Positions 8,285 to 17,648 are shown, counted from the stretch's first letter. The stretch is 64,000 nt of DNA from Chloroflexota bacterium (GCA_018650845.1 JABIFF010000022.1:144825-208824); one strand, 5' to 3'. Notes: generated from the sequence alone by a model not told the origin. Numbers and translations: made by a program.

Positions 8285-9223
8285 CTATCCGCCCAGAATG
8301 CCGTTAAGTTCAGCCATCTCGTCGGAAGTAAGCTCCCACTCGGAAGCAGCTGCGTTCTGGCGAATCTGATCAGGCGTGCTTGCACCCGCAATAACCGACC
8401 CGACAGACTGTCGACCTAGTAGCCACGCGAACGCTAGCTCAACCATAGTGTGACCGCGTTTTTCAACAAACACTTCAAGCTGGTCGAGAATGTCGAAGTT
8501 TGCATCGGAGAGTCGCTTCTCTTGAGCTGCAGGCGTTAGCGCCAAACGGGTGTTCTCTGGAACAGCCTCGTTTCGACGGTACTTTCCTGTCAGGAATCCA
8601 TGGGCAAGCGGGAAGAACGGCAATGTGCCTAGTCCGTACTTCTCAGAAACTGGCAGAACCGCTCGTTCTACGCCACGTTCGAGCATCGAATATTCGGGCT
8701 GCGATGAAATAAACGGCGTGTAACCGTTGTGCTTAGCAGTCCACTGCGCATCAGCGATTCGCCACGGAGCGAAGTTGGAAAGTCCGATATATCGAACCTT
8801 GCCATCCTTCACAGCGTCATCAAGTGCTCGCAGAGTCTCGTCAATCGGCGTATCAGGGTCTTGGATATGCATCTGGTACAGATCGACGTAATCGGTCTGC
8901 AAACGTCGCAGTGAGCCTTCCAGCGAATCCATGATGTGCTTGCGAGAGCCACCCTTGCCGTGCGGGCCGTCTTCCCAGAGCATTCCGAACTTAGTGGCGA
9001 TCAGCACTTCGTCCCGTCGATCAACTAGCGAGCGTCCAATAATCTCTTCAGAGTTACCGTGCGAGTAGATGTTCGCCGTATCGATGAAGTTAATTCCTTC
9101 ATCCATCGCCGCAAAAATCACTTCACGGGCCTCTTTGAACTCCATACGACCGCCAAAGTTGTTGGTGCCAAGACCAATAACGCTAACTTCAAGTCCGGAG
9201 TTTCCGAGGTGTCGATATTTCAT
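8285..9223 (-). CDS. Aldo/keto reductase
   Basis: An NADPH-dependent oxidoreductase of the AKR superfamily with a TIM-barrel fold, of the YghZ/potassium-channel-beta-like type. The catalytic tetrad is visible: Asp and Tyr in FIDTANIYSHGNSE, Lys in VLIATKFGM and His in YQMHIQDP. The late segment VIAGASTPDQIRQN is the NADPH-binding loop. I use the ATG at 9223 because MKYRHLGNSGLEVS is the standard family start; the track adds 12 residues. A small inverted repeat, ATCCGC-CGCAAA-GCGGAT at 9249-9266, lies just upstream and may be an operator. The substrate is unknown. Confidence 0.92.
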   Translation of the reverse strand: MKYRHLGNSGLEVSVIGLGTNNFGGRMEFKEAREVIFAAMDEGINFIDTANIYSHGNSEEIIGRSLVDRRDEVLIATKFGMLWEDGPHGKGGSRKHIMDSLEGSLRRLQTDYVDLYQMHIQDPDTPIDETLRALDDAVKDGKVRYIGLSNFAPWRIADAQWTAKHNGYTPFISSQPEYSMLERGVERAVLPVSEKYGLGTLPFFPLAHGFLTGKYRRNEAVPENTRLALTPAAQEKRLSDANFDILDQLEVFVEKRGHTMVELAFAWLLGRQSVGSVIAGASTPDQIRQNAAASEWELTSDEMAELNGILGG

Positions 9224-9359
9224 ATGTTTTAACTCTTGAGGGCTATATATCCGCCGCAAAGCGGATTATTTCGACGATCACGATTCATGAACCGGGGTGA
9301 TTATAGTTGGCAGATCGACTTTTGCCACGCCGGCTGTCACTTCACTCACAAAACCTACA

Positions 9360-9902
9360 ATGACACTCGAACAGATCGTTATAGGTCTCATCCGAATCGC
9401 AGGATCACTCCCCGTACTGCGTTGGGCGTTCGCGGGTGCGCTAATCGCAATAGTGGTCGATTTCTCAGATCTGTTCTGGATGGGCGTGCTCGATTTAGGC
9501 GGACTAAAGAACTACCAAACCTTCGATAAGTGGGCTGATGTCGTCTACATGCTCACGTTCTTGTGGGTAGCAATCAAGTGGGATGGTCCAGATAGAAAAA
9601 TCGCCATCGGACTTTTTCTATTCCGAATGATCGGGTTCACAGCGTTTGAACTGACTCAGGTGCGCCCAATCCTCCTAGCATTCCCGAACGTGTTCGAATT
9701 CTGGTTCGTGTTCGTAGCTGCAAGAAAGCACTACTGGCCAAGCTACGAGATGACTCGCGAACGAATCGTGAAATGGCTCGTTGTTGTGCTGGTGCTCAAA
9801 TTAGGGCAGGAATGGGTTCTGCACGGCGGCCAATACCTCGACAGCTTCACGTTCTTCGAAGCCGTCGAGAATATTTGGAATTTTGTTACTTTTTGGAGCT
9901 GA
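9360..9902 (+). CDS. Hypothetical multi-pass membrane protein
   Basis: A 180-residue protein with four to five hydrophobic segments (for example GALIAIVVDFSDLFW, then VVYMLTFLWVAIKW, PNVFEFWFVFVAARKHYW, and WLVVVLVLKLGQEWVLHGG). I do not recognise a family. The ATG at 9360 (MTLEQIVIGLIRIAG) is preferred to the track's earlier start at 9297. It converges with ggt, leaving 3 bp between the two stops. The many Trp and charged residues between helices suggest a real integral membrane protein rather than a chance frame. Confidence 0.7.
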   Translation: MTLEQIVIGLIRIAGSLPVLRWAFAGALIAIVVDFSDLFWMGVLDLGGLKNYQTFDKWADVVYMLTFLWVAIKWDGPDRKIAIGLFLFRMIGFTAFELTQVRPILLAFPNVFEFWFVFVAARKHYWPSYEMTRERIVKWLVVVLVLKLGQEWVLHGGQYLDSFTFFEAVENIWNFVTFWS

Positions 9903-9905
9903 AAA

Positions 9906-11621
9906 TTACCAGACCAGCGCATCGCCTTCACGCCGTGGATCGGATGCAGCGAACAATGTGCCGTTCTCAAGATCCACCTGAATAGCGCCTTCGCTTCCGG
10001 CTCCACCCCATTGACCTGTCGATTCAATCGGCTGCCCACGCTTCTTTAGCTCCTCGATCACATCCTCACCAGCACGATCTTCTATCTGAAGGGTGTCGCT
10101 GGTAGGTCGAGGCTCAGCCGATGACATGCTTGCCTGATTATGCGTCCACCGAGGACCGTCGATAGCCTCAGCAACGTTCAAACCGTAGTCGAACACGCTG
10201 GTCACTATCTGCATGTTCGTCTGTACCTGCGTATCAGCTCCCGGCGTGCCACAAACCAGTTCCAAACGCCCACCTTCTTCGACTGGTTTAGAAAATACCA
10301 TCACAGGGTTCATTGTGTGACGAACTCGCTGGCCCGGGTTCAGATAGTCGATGTGATCGGGATCCAAGTGCCAGTAGGTCATCCGGTTGTTCATCAAAAT
10401 CCCGGTTGAACCAGCGATAACGCACGATCCAAACGCCGTTTGAATGCTTTGTAATTCGCCGACCGAGTTGCCCCAGCGGTCGACAATGCAGAAGTGAGTC
10501 GTATCGCTGCCAGCAGAGTGCAATCGACCGCCTCGGCGATGCTTCTTCGACGAATCGGGCGAGCGATCCATATACGCCCACGGATCGCCTTCCACCACGT
10601 TCTCAGCCGCCCGTTCTACATCGATCAATCCTGCACGTTCAGCAAGATATTCCGAGTTCAACATCCCTTCGATAGGCACATCAACATAGTTAGGGTCCGC
10701 CAAGTACGCTTCACGATCAGCGAACGCCAGCTTCTTGGCTTCGACCATCAGCTGAATCGATTCAGGAGTCATGTATCCGTACTGCTTAGGATCGAACTGC
10801 TCAAACATCGCCAATTCTTGAAGCAGAACATGCCCGCTGGAATTAGGCGGAGCCTCATACACCGTTCGACCTCGATAGTTCACGGCAACAGGCGCTTGCC
10901 ATTCGACTTCGTGTCGTTTCAAATCCTCGTAGGTCAGTAATCCATCGTGTTCTTCTGAATATCGTGCAATCTCACGAGCGATATCGCCTTCATAGAAAGC
11001 GTCACGTCCCTGATCGGCTATCTGCTTGTACGTTCGAGCCAAATCAGGATTTCTTCGCAGTTCGCCCCGCTTCAACCAGTTGCCGTTCGGTGCAAACACA
11101 GGCCCCGAAGTTGAAGAACTACGAAGCACTGGATTCAACGCTGCCATCTTCGATTGAAAATCAGATACCGGCACTCCGTCTTCACAAAGCTCTATCGCAG
11201 GTTCCAAACACTGTGCCAATGTCATAGTTCCGTACTTCTCGTGCGCACTCAGCAATGCATCGAGTATTCCCGGCACAGAAGTACCCAATATGCCTGTGAA
11301 TGGGATGCCGCCCGAATACTTATCGGCAGTTGCAGCCAGAGGTGCAGCGCCAGTTCCGTTCGCAACTTCAACGGTTTTGTTGGCAGCCATGTGAACCATC
11401 ACAAAACCATCGCCGCCTATCGACGAACCCTGCGGCTCGGCTACTCCGAGTGCGAATGCCACAGCAATCGCCGCATCGACAGCGTTTCCACCTTGGTGGA
11501 GTATCCGCATCCCCGCTTGAGAAGCCAGCGTGTGATTCGCAACTACCGCGCCCTTGCTACCGATCTTAGGCGGTCGGTATGCCTCACCTACTAAGCCGTG
11601 CGGTGAAAAATTGCTATCCAT
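9906..11621 (-). CDS. ggt: Gamma-glutamyltransferase family protein
   Basis: This 571-residue Ntn-hydrolase cleaves gamma-glutamyl bonds such as in glutathione, or related amides in the cephalosporin-acylase-like branch. The proenzyme self-cleaves before a Thr, here in SDTTHFCIVD near residue 375, giving large and small chains. Other family blocks are NAVDAAIAVAFALGVAEP, MVEAKKLAFADREAYLADP, and PGQRVRHTMNPVMVF. No clear signal peptide is visible, so a cytoplasmic enzyme is possible; this is common in branches acting on other gamma-glutamyl amides. No close operon partner is present. Confidence 0.92.
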   Translation of the reverse strand: MDSNFSPHGLVGEAYRPPKIGSKGAVVANHTLASQAGMRILHQGGNAVDAAIAVAFALGVAEPQGSSIGGDGFVMVHMAANKTVEVANGTGAAPLAATADKYSGGIPFTGILGTSVPGILDALLSAHEKYGTMTLAQCLEPAIELCEDGVPVSDFQSKMAALNPVLRSSSTSGPVFAPNGNWLKRGELRRNPDLARTYKQIADQGRDAFYEGDIAREIARYSEEHDGLLTYEDLKRHEVEWQAPVAVNYRGRTVYEAPPNSSGHVLLQELAMFEQFDPKQYGYMTPESIQLMVEAKKLAFADREAYLADPNYVDVPIEGMLNSEYLAERAGLIDVERAAENVVEGDPWAYMDRSPDSSKKHRRGGRLHSAGSDTTHFCIVDRWGNSVGELQSIQTAFGSCVIAGSTGILMNNRMTYWHLDPDHIDYLNPGQRVRHTMNPVMVFSKPVEEGGRLELVCGTPGADTQVQTNMQIVTSVFDYGLNVAEAIDGPRWTHNQASMSSAEPRPTSDTLQIEDRAGEDVIEELKKRGQPIESTGQWGGAGSEGAIQVDLENGTLFAASDPRREGDALVW

Positions 11622-11644
11622 GAACTGGCGCTGCCCTTACTGAG

Positions 11645-11656
11645 ATTTGATCAAAT
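11645..11656. promoter_or_regulatory. 12-bp palindrome upstream of ggt, possible operator
   Basis: ATTTGATCAAAT is a perfect palindrome 24 bp upstream of the ggt start, in the gap shared with the plus-strand epimerase-like gene. A short perfect palindrome in AT-rich DNA may occur by chance, so confidence is low. Confidence 0.3.
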
Positions 11657-11871
11657 TTTCAGATCATTTTTGTGATGAAACACGATTGCGTCGGCAGTCT
11701 AGCAGTTGGTGCTAACTTCAAGCCGTGATGGTTGCTTGTCCGAATCCACACCATCGCTTGTGAAGAAACAATATTTAGCAGGTATACAATCCAAGCGTTC
11801 AGCGATCCTTGGGGAAAGCGCCGCCAATCAGGCAGCGCGAGGGTTCTGGGCAAGACATGGAGGCAAACGGC

Positions 11872-12957
11872 ATGATCGCCGTAGCCAGGGGAAGACATGT
11901 CATATTCGGAACAGGCCCTGTTGGGGTCGCATTAGCGCACGCCCTTGAAGCTTCCGGCCGCACCGTAATTTCCATCCCGACCAACGAATATGGTTCCGAT
12001 CCGTACGGCATCGACGTGATGCGTGGCGATCCTACCGATTTCGAGTTTGCACTCCGGGCCTGCTCGGGCGCAGAAGCGATCTATTCCTGCCTGAACGGCC
12101 CTGTGAACGAGTGGAAATCTCAGTTCCCACCCATCGTAGATAATTTGATAGAAGTGGCCGAAGCTACTGGTGCCAAATTGGTGCACTGGGATCTCGCTCA
12201 CATGTACGAGAAGACTCGTGACCCAATCACCGAATCGACTCCTAATTCGGCTCAAACCGAGCCAGCTACGGTACTGGTAGAACTCGCCGACAAGATCATA
12301 AACGCAACATGGACTGGTCGAATTGAAGGCGTAATCGGCAGATCAGCCGATGTTTTTGGTCCCGGAGCTATCGGGCCAGAGTTTGGTTCATCGTTCGGTG
12401 GTCGAGTGTTCTGGCCGGCAATCGAAGATTCAGAGATTAGCGTTGTTGGTGATATCGAATCTCCTAGATCGATGGCGTTTGTCGATGATGTGGCAGCAGG
12501 ACTGATCACGCTCGCCGATGTTCCCGATAGCGGTGGGCACGTTTGGCACTTGCCGTCAGCACCACCAATCTCACCAAGCGAGCTGGTATCGATGGTCGTT
12601 GCACAGGCTCGATCATCGGCAGAAGTCGGTTCGTCACCACGCCATATACGCGGTTGTGCGTTGCTTCATTTGAAAATTGTTCGAGCAGATATCAGCGAAG
12701 TTCAGCATGAGCTACACGCTCTCGATCGTCGATTTGTACTGAACCACTCGAATTTCACCATGGCCTACGGCGAGCAAGTGACCGATCATTCAACTGCCAT
12801 TCGAAAGACACTGGCTTGGTATATGGCTCATCCTCGACCAGCCACAGTTCCGGTTAGCGAACGAATCGTTGAGAGACTGCCAAGAGTCGTGGCGACGTCA
12901 CGCTTTGCCAAACGGCTTAGTTCCGGCGCATTCGCACTAGCTAAAACTTCGCTCTAG
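11872..12957 (+). CDS. NAD(P)-dependent epimerase/dehydratase-like protein
   Basis: An extended short-chain dehydrogenase of 361 residues with an N-terminal Rossmann motif (HVIFGTGPVGVALAHAL) and a later SMAFVDDVAAGLITLAD segment typical of nucleotide-sugar epimerase-like proteins. The usual catalytic Tyr-x3-Lys is replaced by DLAHMYEKTRD, where MYEK gives a Tyr-x-Lys only, so activity is uncertain. The start is the ATG at 11872, which has GGAGG 8 nt upstream; the track start at 11809 adds 21 residues of unlikely sequence. It stands alone, followed by a terminator at 12991. Confidence 0.8.
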   Translation: MIAVARGRHVIFGTGPVGVALAHALEASGRTVISIPTNEYGSDPYGIDVMRGDPTDFEFALRACSGAEAIYSCLNGPVNEWKSQFPPIVDNLIEVAEATGAKLVHWDLAHMYEKTRDPITESTPNSAQTEPATVLVELADKIINATWTGRIEGVIGRSADVFGPGAIGPEFGSSFGGRVFWPAIEDSEISVVGDIESPRSMAFVDDVAAGLITLADVPDSGGHVWHLPSAPPISPSELVSMVVAQARSSAEVGSSPRHIRGCALLHLKIVRADISEVQHELHALDRRFVLNHSNFTMAYGEQVTDHSTAIRKTLAWYMAHPRPATVPVSERIVERLPRVVATSRFAKRLSSGAFALAKTSL

Positions 12958-12990
12958 CCCGAACAGAAATAAAGAAACTTATTTGAAACT

Positions 12991-13024
12991 AAAAACGCCC
13001 GAGCATTTCTGCTCGGGCGTTTTT
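12991..13024. terminator. Bidirectional rho-independent terminator
   Basis: AAAAACGCCCGAGCA (12991-13005) pairs perfectly with TGCTCGGGCGTTTTT (13010-13024) across a TTTC loop. It separates the convergent epimerase-like and matrixin-like genes. Confidence 0.92.
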
Positions 13025-13047
13025 GTTATTCGAAAGTTATCGAACGG

Positions 13048-14250
13048 CTACTTCACGTAAGTGTGAGGACCATCCGGACAATCTGAATCACAGGTTAGGC
13101 TTCCAGCTGAAGCACTAAGCACCGTGGTCGACCAGTTGCCTGAATTGGCGTTCCTGATGCGGAATCGCAACTCTCCATCAGAGTTTGTCGTTCCGCTTCC
13201 AGTACCGCTCCAACCTGTGTCGGTATTGTCTGTCTCAATAGAAACACTCGCACCGCTCACAGCAGAGTTACCGTCTGTCACGAGAATCGTAATTATGAGG
13301 TCTCGACCCTTCTTGCCCGAAAGCGAGTAGGTCACACCATCGTTATTGCCGTAATCAGCATTACCGATGTGAAGCTCGGTTCCAGGAACCGGTGTTGGCT
13401 CTGGAGTTGCAGTTGGTTCTGGATCGGGGTCCGGTGTTGGGGTCGGAGTTGTGCCGCCACCCGTTCCGTACCAAGCCTGAAGGGCTGAAATATCGTCGTC
13501 GGTCAAAGTTCGTCGAATGCCAGCGTATATCGGTTCCATGATCGACCCGAATACTTCCGAGTGACCAATACCAGCTACGTGCCCAAACTCGTGAAGGGCA
13601 ACAGTCTCAATATCGGTAGCTGAAGCAGGCTTGTCGTTCGACCAGCTGAAGTTCGTGTTGAAAGCAACGTCAGCCTCGTCGGTTGAAGTACCCGACCATG
13701 TAACACCCAAAGTGTTCTGATCTCGGAGTGGCATCCAAGCGATGTCGTTGTTTCCATCGAATGACTGCCGACCCTTACATTCGTTTACCAGCGAAGGACA
13801 TTTACCTGTCGAAGCCATCGCAGTTTGGAAAGCAAACGCAGAATCGGCGGCATTCCAAGTAGCTCTCGAGCGGTCGATAGCAGCTCGTGCGCCAGACGGT
13901 TCGTCTTTGGCGTTATATCGCTGAACTACAAAATCGTTTCCAGCGTCGCCATCTGAGAATTGATCCCACGAGTTCGCTAGAAGCGAATACTCACTGGCGG
14001 TAAGCCCACGAGCGTTCACGCCACGAAGTGCCGCATCGGCAACTTCCTGATCAGATTTACCAGCGTTTACTGCAGCGATGATGTGAACAACAACGCTTTG
14101 GCCGTTCACAGAAGTTACGCCAGTTACAGCAATGGTCTTGCCTTCGCTCTTAGCAGAGGCTGAGTCTGCGCCCAGCATTGCAAGACCAGCTGAAATCGCA
14201 AGAACGGCGATAATCGCCAGAAGGTTCCTACGTGAAGAAATTAGAGTCAT
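13048..14250 (-). CDS. Secreted matrixin-like zinc metalloprotease with C-terminal Ig-like domain
   Basis: A 400-residue exported protein. Residues 1-33 form a signal peptide ending DSASA-K. The catalytic domain carries HEFGHVAGIGH (220-230), the metzincin zinc motif, and a Met-turn in SIMEP (Met238), as in M10A matrixins. A Pro/Thr-rich linker (PTPTPDPDPEPTATPEPTP) leads to a C-terminal domain of about 110 residues rich in Gly/Ser/Thr with GASVSIETDN, resembling bacterial Ig-like (Big_1/invasin-type) folds. It likely degrades proteins outside the cell. The start ATG has GGA 12 nt upstream. The family call is secure; the substrate is unknown. Confidence 0.88.
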   Translation of the reverse strand: MTLISSRRNLLAIIAVLAISAGLAMLGADSASAKSEGKTIAVTGVTSVNGQSVVVHIIAAVNAGKSDQEVADAALRGVNARGLTASEYSLLANSWDQFSDGDAGNDFVVQRYNAKDEPSGARAAIDRSRATWNAADSAFAFQTAMASTGKCPSLVNECKGRQSFDGNNDIAWMPLRDQNTLGVTWSGTSTDEADVAFNTNFSWSNDKPASATDIETVALHEFGHVAGIGHSEVFGSIMEPIYAGIRRTLTDDDISALQAWYGTGGGTTPTPTPDPDPEPTATPEPTPVPGTELHIGNADYGNNDGVTYSLSGKKGRDLIITILVTDGNSAVSGASVSIETDNTDTGWSGTGSGTTNSDGELRFRIRNANSGNWSTTVLSASAGSLTCDSDCPDGPHTYVK

Positions 14251-14275
14251 AACGTTTATCCAAACTAAGGAGTCA

Positions 14276-14352
14276 GATCACAGTGATCCTGATTTCCAAC
14301 CCTGTTAGCGATTTGGCCGATATCGCTGTGTTGCGCGTACGTGGGTACACGT
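14276..14352. promoter_or_regulatory. Cluster of dyad symmetries upstream of the matrixin-like gene
   Basis: Three small dyads occur in the 230-bp gap upstream of the protease: GATCAC-A-GTGATC (14276-14288), AGCGAT-N9-ATCGCT (14307-14327) and ACGTG-GGTA-CACGT (14339-14352). They may be operators or leader hairpins for regulated protease expression. No convincing -35/-10 pair could be chosen. Confidence 0.35.
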
Positions 14353-14480
14353 CATTAATTGCGAACAGTTTTTTGGTCTGAGAAACGTGGTCAATTAGCC
14401 CGTATAACCGTTAGGAGCGGGTTGAGAGCCGATCCGATCACTCGAAAGGCTCATTGAACACAATGAAACGAGGTCAGCCG

Positions 14481-15047
14481 CTAAGGCGCTACCTGTTCGA
14501 TCACTTCGTAAGTGGAAACGAATCCTGCATCAGAGAATGCTTCCCAAACATTACCCATCGCCAGCCTAAGTTCTTCTTTGGCTTGCTCTGGAACGTTGCA
14601 ATCGGAAGCAAGGAAACATTTACCCGAATAGAGCTGCTGAATGCCATCGATTTCACCACAGGCAGTAGCTATTGAAGTCGAGTACTTGCTTGCGGGAAGC
14701 TGACTGAGGTTCTCTTCGTCACACGGTCCAGTTCTGAACGAAACTACCTGCCAATCGAGAGGGCCTTCGGCTTCGATCATTGTGTCGACCTGAGATGCCA
14801 TCCACGGTGCAATCTGAGCCGGAACGATGACATCCAGCGATTTCATATTCGACTCGTTACGCTCTTTCGTCTTGGCAATGGCATCAAAACTGCTGCGAGT
14901 GGTGCTTACCCACCCAGGCGCGAATGGGCCAAGTACGACAAGCAAAATAGCAAGGAAGATCAAGATTACCGTGAGCAACGAAGGATTTCGAAGTTCACGT
15001 TTAAAACGTGCCTTTCGAGAAGTGTCGTTATCGAACGAAAGATCCAT
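14481..15047 (-). CDS. Single-pass membrane protein, paralogue of the next gene (copy 1)
   Basis: This 188-residue protein has a short basic N-terminus, one transmembrane helix (about residues 25-47) and an extracytoplasmic domain. It is clearly related to the neighbour at 15198-15824: both contain SF-x2-GPC, LxQLPxxKYSxSI-x-TAC, then two further cysteines and CN(V/I)PE(Q/E)AK. The four cysteines could form two disulfides outside the membrane. I do not recognise the family. Its arrangement beside its paralogue implies a local duplication. Confidence 0.75.
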   Translation of the reverse strand: MDLSFDNDTSRKARFKRELRNPSLLTVILIFLAILLVVLGPFAPGWVSTTRSSFDAIAKTKERNESNMKSLDVIVPAQIAPWMASQVDTMIEAEGPLDWQVVSFRTGPCDEENLSQLPASKYSTSIATACGEIDGIQQLYSGKCFLASDCNVPEQAKEELRLAMGNVWEAFSDAGFVSTYEVIEQVAP

Positions 15048-15197
15048 GAATCAGTTCTATCGTGCCTACGGCATAAAGCCGTGCTTTAAAGTCGAGTAGT
15101 GCTTGGGCTACAAAATAGCCCCGAACAAATCAGTCACTCATGCTACGCCCGTATGAACCTGTTGAGCACTGATTCCTTAACGAATTTTGGGGACTCG

Positions 15198-15824
15198 CTA
15201 GTCGCGAATCTGACCCTGATCGTCGGTTGGTGGCTGAACTAAGTTGGCATCTGAAAACGCCACTTTAAGTCTGTCCAAAACAATCTGCAGTTCGAACTTT
15301 GCTTCTTCTGGAATATTGCAAGCTGATGTCTGGGCGCAATCGTCCGAGTACTTAGTCTGAATCTCATGCAAGCTCGTGCACGCAGTCCTGATCGAATAGG
15401 AATATTTGCCTACTGGCAGCTGATCCAAGTTCTGCGGAAAACATGGTCCATATACGAACGAAACACCACGCCATTCGATAGGCACGTCAGCTTCTTGCAT
15501 TCGTACAGTTTGGCGACGCAAGAACGGATATATCCAACTAGCGGCAGTCACGTTTACAAAGTGACGCTCTCGAGCACGTTGAACGTTGGTCCAATTCTCT
15601 TCGGCGACGCTCGAAACTTTTGGATAGGCGATTGCGACCGGTATCGCGACGATGATAATCACAATCAATAAAGCCGTTCGCATCGGCGGATTTCGCAAAT
15701 GCTTTCTTAGCTTGCCCTTGAACGTCGTATCGTCATCGGCGAATACGATCTTGCCCATTCCTGGGTGACGTTTACCGAACCCGTTCGTCGATCCAGAGGG
15801 TTCTTGGGGTTTGTCAGATTTCAT
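15198..15824 (-). CDS. Single-pass membrane protein, paralogue of the previous gene (copy 2)
   Basis: A 208-residue protein with a 48-residue cytoplasmic tail, one transmembrane helix (about 50-68, LLIVIIIVAIPVAIAYP) and an outside domain sharing the GPC, TAC and CNIPEEAKFEL signature of its neighbour. The shared part begins in the membrane-proximal RNP segment, so the whole protein is homologous. The N-terminal tail (MKSDKPQEPSGSTNGFG) is unique to this copy. It lies 39 bp downstream of the enolase gene on the same strand. Function unknown. Confidence 0.75.
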   Translation of the reverse strand: MKSDKPQEPSGSTNGFGKRHPGMGKIVFADDDTTFKGKLRKHLRNPPMRTALLIVIIIVAIPVAIAYPKVSSVAEENWTNVQRARERHFVNVTAASWIYPFLRRQTVRMQEADVPIEWRGVSFVYGPCFPQNLDQLPVGKYSYSIRTACTSLHEIQTKYSDDCAQTSACNIPEEAKFELQIVLDRLKVAFSDANLVQPPTDDQGQIRD

Positions 15825-15863
15825 TGATTCGTAGCTGGTCGATTACCAGATGCCTTGTACGGA

Positions 15864-17066
15864 TTAGTACGGTTCAACCCGATACTTCGAGACAACTTCT
15901 TCGTTGAGTTCAAATCCAAGACCAGGTCGATTCGGCACTTCCATCGTTCCATCAGGCGCAATCTCAAAGTTAGGGAGCAGCAAATCCTCAACTAGCGGAG
16001 AAGCCGGGAACGCTATTGGAAATTCGAAATAGGGCATGTTCGGCGTAATCGCCGCAAGGTGCAGTTCAGCCGCAACACCAATCACATGACACCAAGTGTG
16101 CGGAATGCACAAAGCACCGAACTGATACGCATCTTCAGCGATGTTCAATATTTCGTGCATTCCACCGGCACGCACCGAACTAGGCTGAACGACACCCAAT
16201 TTTCCACGGCGTAGTAAATCGGCAAATTCGTGACGTGTGCTAAAGCCCCAATCGCCAGCCGCTATTCGCACGTTTGTCGACTCATACAAACGACGGTAGC
16301 CTTCGATATTATCGGCAGGCAACGGAGCTTCGATGAAGTACGGATTGAACTCTTCAATAGCGTCGATAGTCTGGATCGCCTGACCAACATCTCGCCAGCG
16401 ATTTTGCACATCGATCATCAGATCACGCTTGGGCCCAATTATCGAACGAGCCTTCTCGATAACAGCGACATCGGTTTCGAGGTCAACGTTTCCGAACTGA
16501 CCCGGCCACTCTTCGATCTTGATCGCCTTCACACCACGAGAAATAGCTATTCCGACACGCTCTTCGAGTTCATCCAAGTTCGCACCCGGCGGATAGACCG
16601 TTGCATACGGAGTTACTCGCTTTAGCGGTTCGGTATCGCTGGCGGCGGTAGTAAACGATCGCCATATTAGCTTGTGAACGGGCTTTCCGGCTGCTTTTCC
16701 GGCGATGTCCCAAAGCGCAGTTTCCACCGCGCCAATCGCGCCAATTACAACTCCCCTGCGACCAAATACGCCGGTCGAGTTGTACATCTTTTGCCACAAA
16801 CGCTGAACTTCGGTGGGGTCTTCACCAACTAGCAACGCCTCAAGCCCCTGTGAAGAACGAATGATTGCGTCAATTACTAGGCTAGGTGCCTCGCACTGAC
16901 CAATTCCCGTTAACCCTTCATCGGTATGAACGCGAACTACGGTGAGATCGTACCCGCCCGTGCTGGCAGGACCTTCATCGCCTTCTGAAAACGATGGATT
17001 CCAAGATGTAACCGTTCCATCGGCGTCGTCTCGTAGCGCAATCGTTTCAATGCTGGTGATTTTCAT
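15864..17066 (-). CDS. Enolase-superfamily (mandelate racemase/muconate lactonizing) enzyme
   Basis: A full-length, 400-residue cytoplasmic enzyme that abstracts the alpha-proton of a carboxylate bound to Mg2+. Metal ligands by position are Asp219 (LMIDVQN), Glu246 (YFIEAPL) and Asp272 (AAGDWGF); the third is most often Glu in this superfamily. Lys183 (AIKIEEW) and His323 (CIPHTWCH) are candidate acid/base residues. The fold and length fit acid-sugar dehydratases or racemases, but the Asp at the third site leaves the reaction open. It lies 3 bp after the dCMP deaminase stop in the same direction. Confidence 0.88.
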   Translation of the reverse strand: MKITSIETIALRDDADGTVTSWNPSFSEGDEGPASTGGYDLTVVRVHTDEGLTGIGQCEAPSLVIDAIIRSSQGLEALLVGEDPTEVQRLWQKMYNSTGVFGRRGVVIGAIGAVETALWDIAGKAAGKPVHKLIWRSFTTAASDTEPLKRVTPYATVYPPGANLDELEERVGIAISRGVKAIKIEEWPGQFGNVDLETDVAVIEKARSIIGPKRDLMIDVQNRWRDVGQAIQTIDAIEEFNPYFIEAPLPADNIEGYRRLYESTNVRIAAGDWGFSTRHEFADLLRRGKLGVVQPSSVRAGGMHEILNIAEDAYQFGALCIPHTWCHVIGVAAELHLAAITPNMPYFEFPIAFPASPLVEDLLLPNFEIAPDGTMEVPNRPGLGFELNEEVVSKYRVEPY

Positions 17067-17069
17067 GAT

Positions 17070-17648
17070 TTACGCCTTCACGCCCCGAGTGTGTGAATCG
17101 GCATCGCCTGGAAGATCGACTTGCTCCACGCCTTCAGGAAAATAACTTTGAAGTCGTTCGTATTCTTCTTTCAGATCAGGTTTCGGCGCCCAATCCTCGC
17201 CGTAGCGCACCCCGGCAACACCGGCCTGAAGCATTTCTTTCGAGCAGCCGAAGCAAGGTCGCCACGTCGTGTAGAGAATTGATCCCTCAACGGCAATTCC
17301 ATATCGGGCTGCCTGAAGAAGGGCGTTTTGTTCGGCATGAACGCAGATGCAAAGGTCGTAACCGGTACCCGATGGATATTCATCACGATTCGAGCAACGC
17401 CCACATCCGCCCTCATCACAGTTCGGAGTTTTGTGCGGAGTCCCGTTATACCCAGTAGATAAAATGTGGCCGTCACGAGCCAAAACAGACCCGATCTGAC
17501 TGCCTAAGCAATTCGCCCTAGCTCGAACTCCAACCGCTATCGACATGATGTATTCGTCCCAATCGGGTCGGTTGATACTGGAGTCTGACAACTGGCTGGT
17601 GATCCTTAATCGGTTGCGTGGTTCGGAGATATGTTGGCGGCGATACAA
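17070..17648 (-). CDS. dCMP deaminase family protein
   Basis: A zinc-dependent deaminase that converts dCMP to dUMP for thymidylate synthesis. The zinc site is CVHAEQNAL (His, Glu) with PCFGCSKEM (two Cys). [12 protein letters not shown] and [16 protein letters not shown] are standard blocks of ComEB-type dCMP deaminases, and an extra Cys/His cluster ([11 protein letters not shown]) fits the second zinc site of the family. The first 30 residues of the track start are not typical; a start a little before RPDWDEY is likely. It is divergent from trpB. Confidence 0.9.
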   Translation of the reverse strand: MYRRQHISEPRNRLRITSQLSDSSINRPDWDEYIMSIAVGVRARANCLGSQIGSVLARDGHILSTGYNGTPHKTPNCDEGGCGRCSNRDEYPSGTGYDLCICVHAEQNALLQAARYGIAVEGSILYTTWRPCFGCSKEMLQAGVAGVRYGEDWAPKPDLKEEYERLQSYFPEGVEQVDLPGDADSHTRGVKA

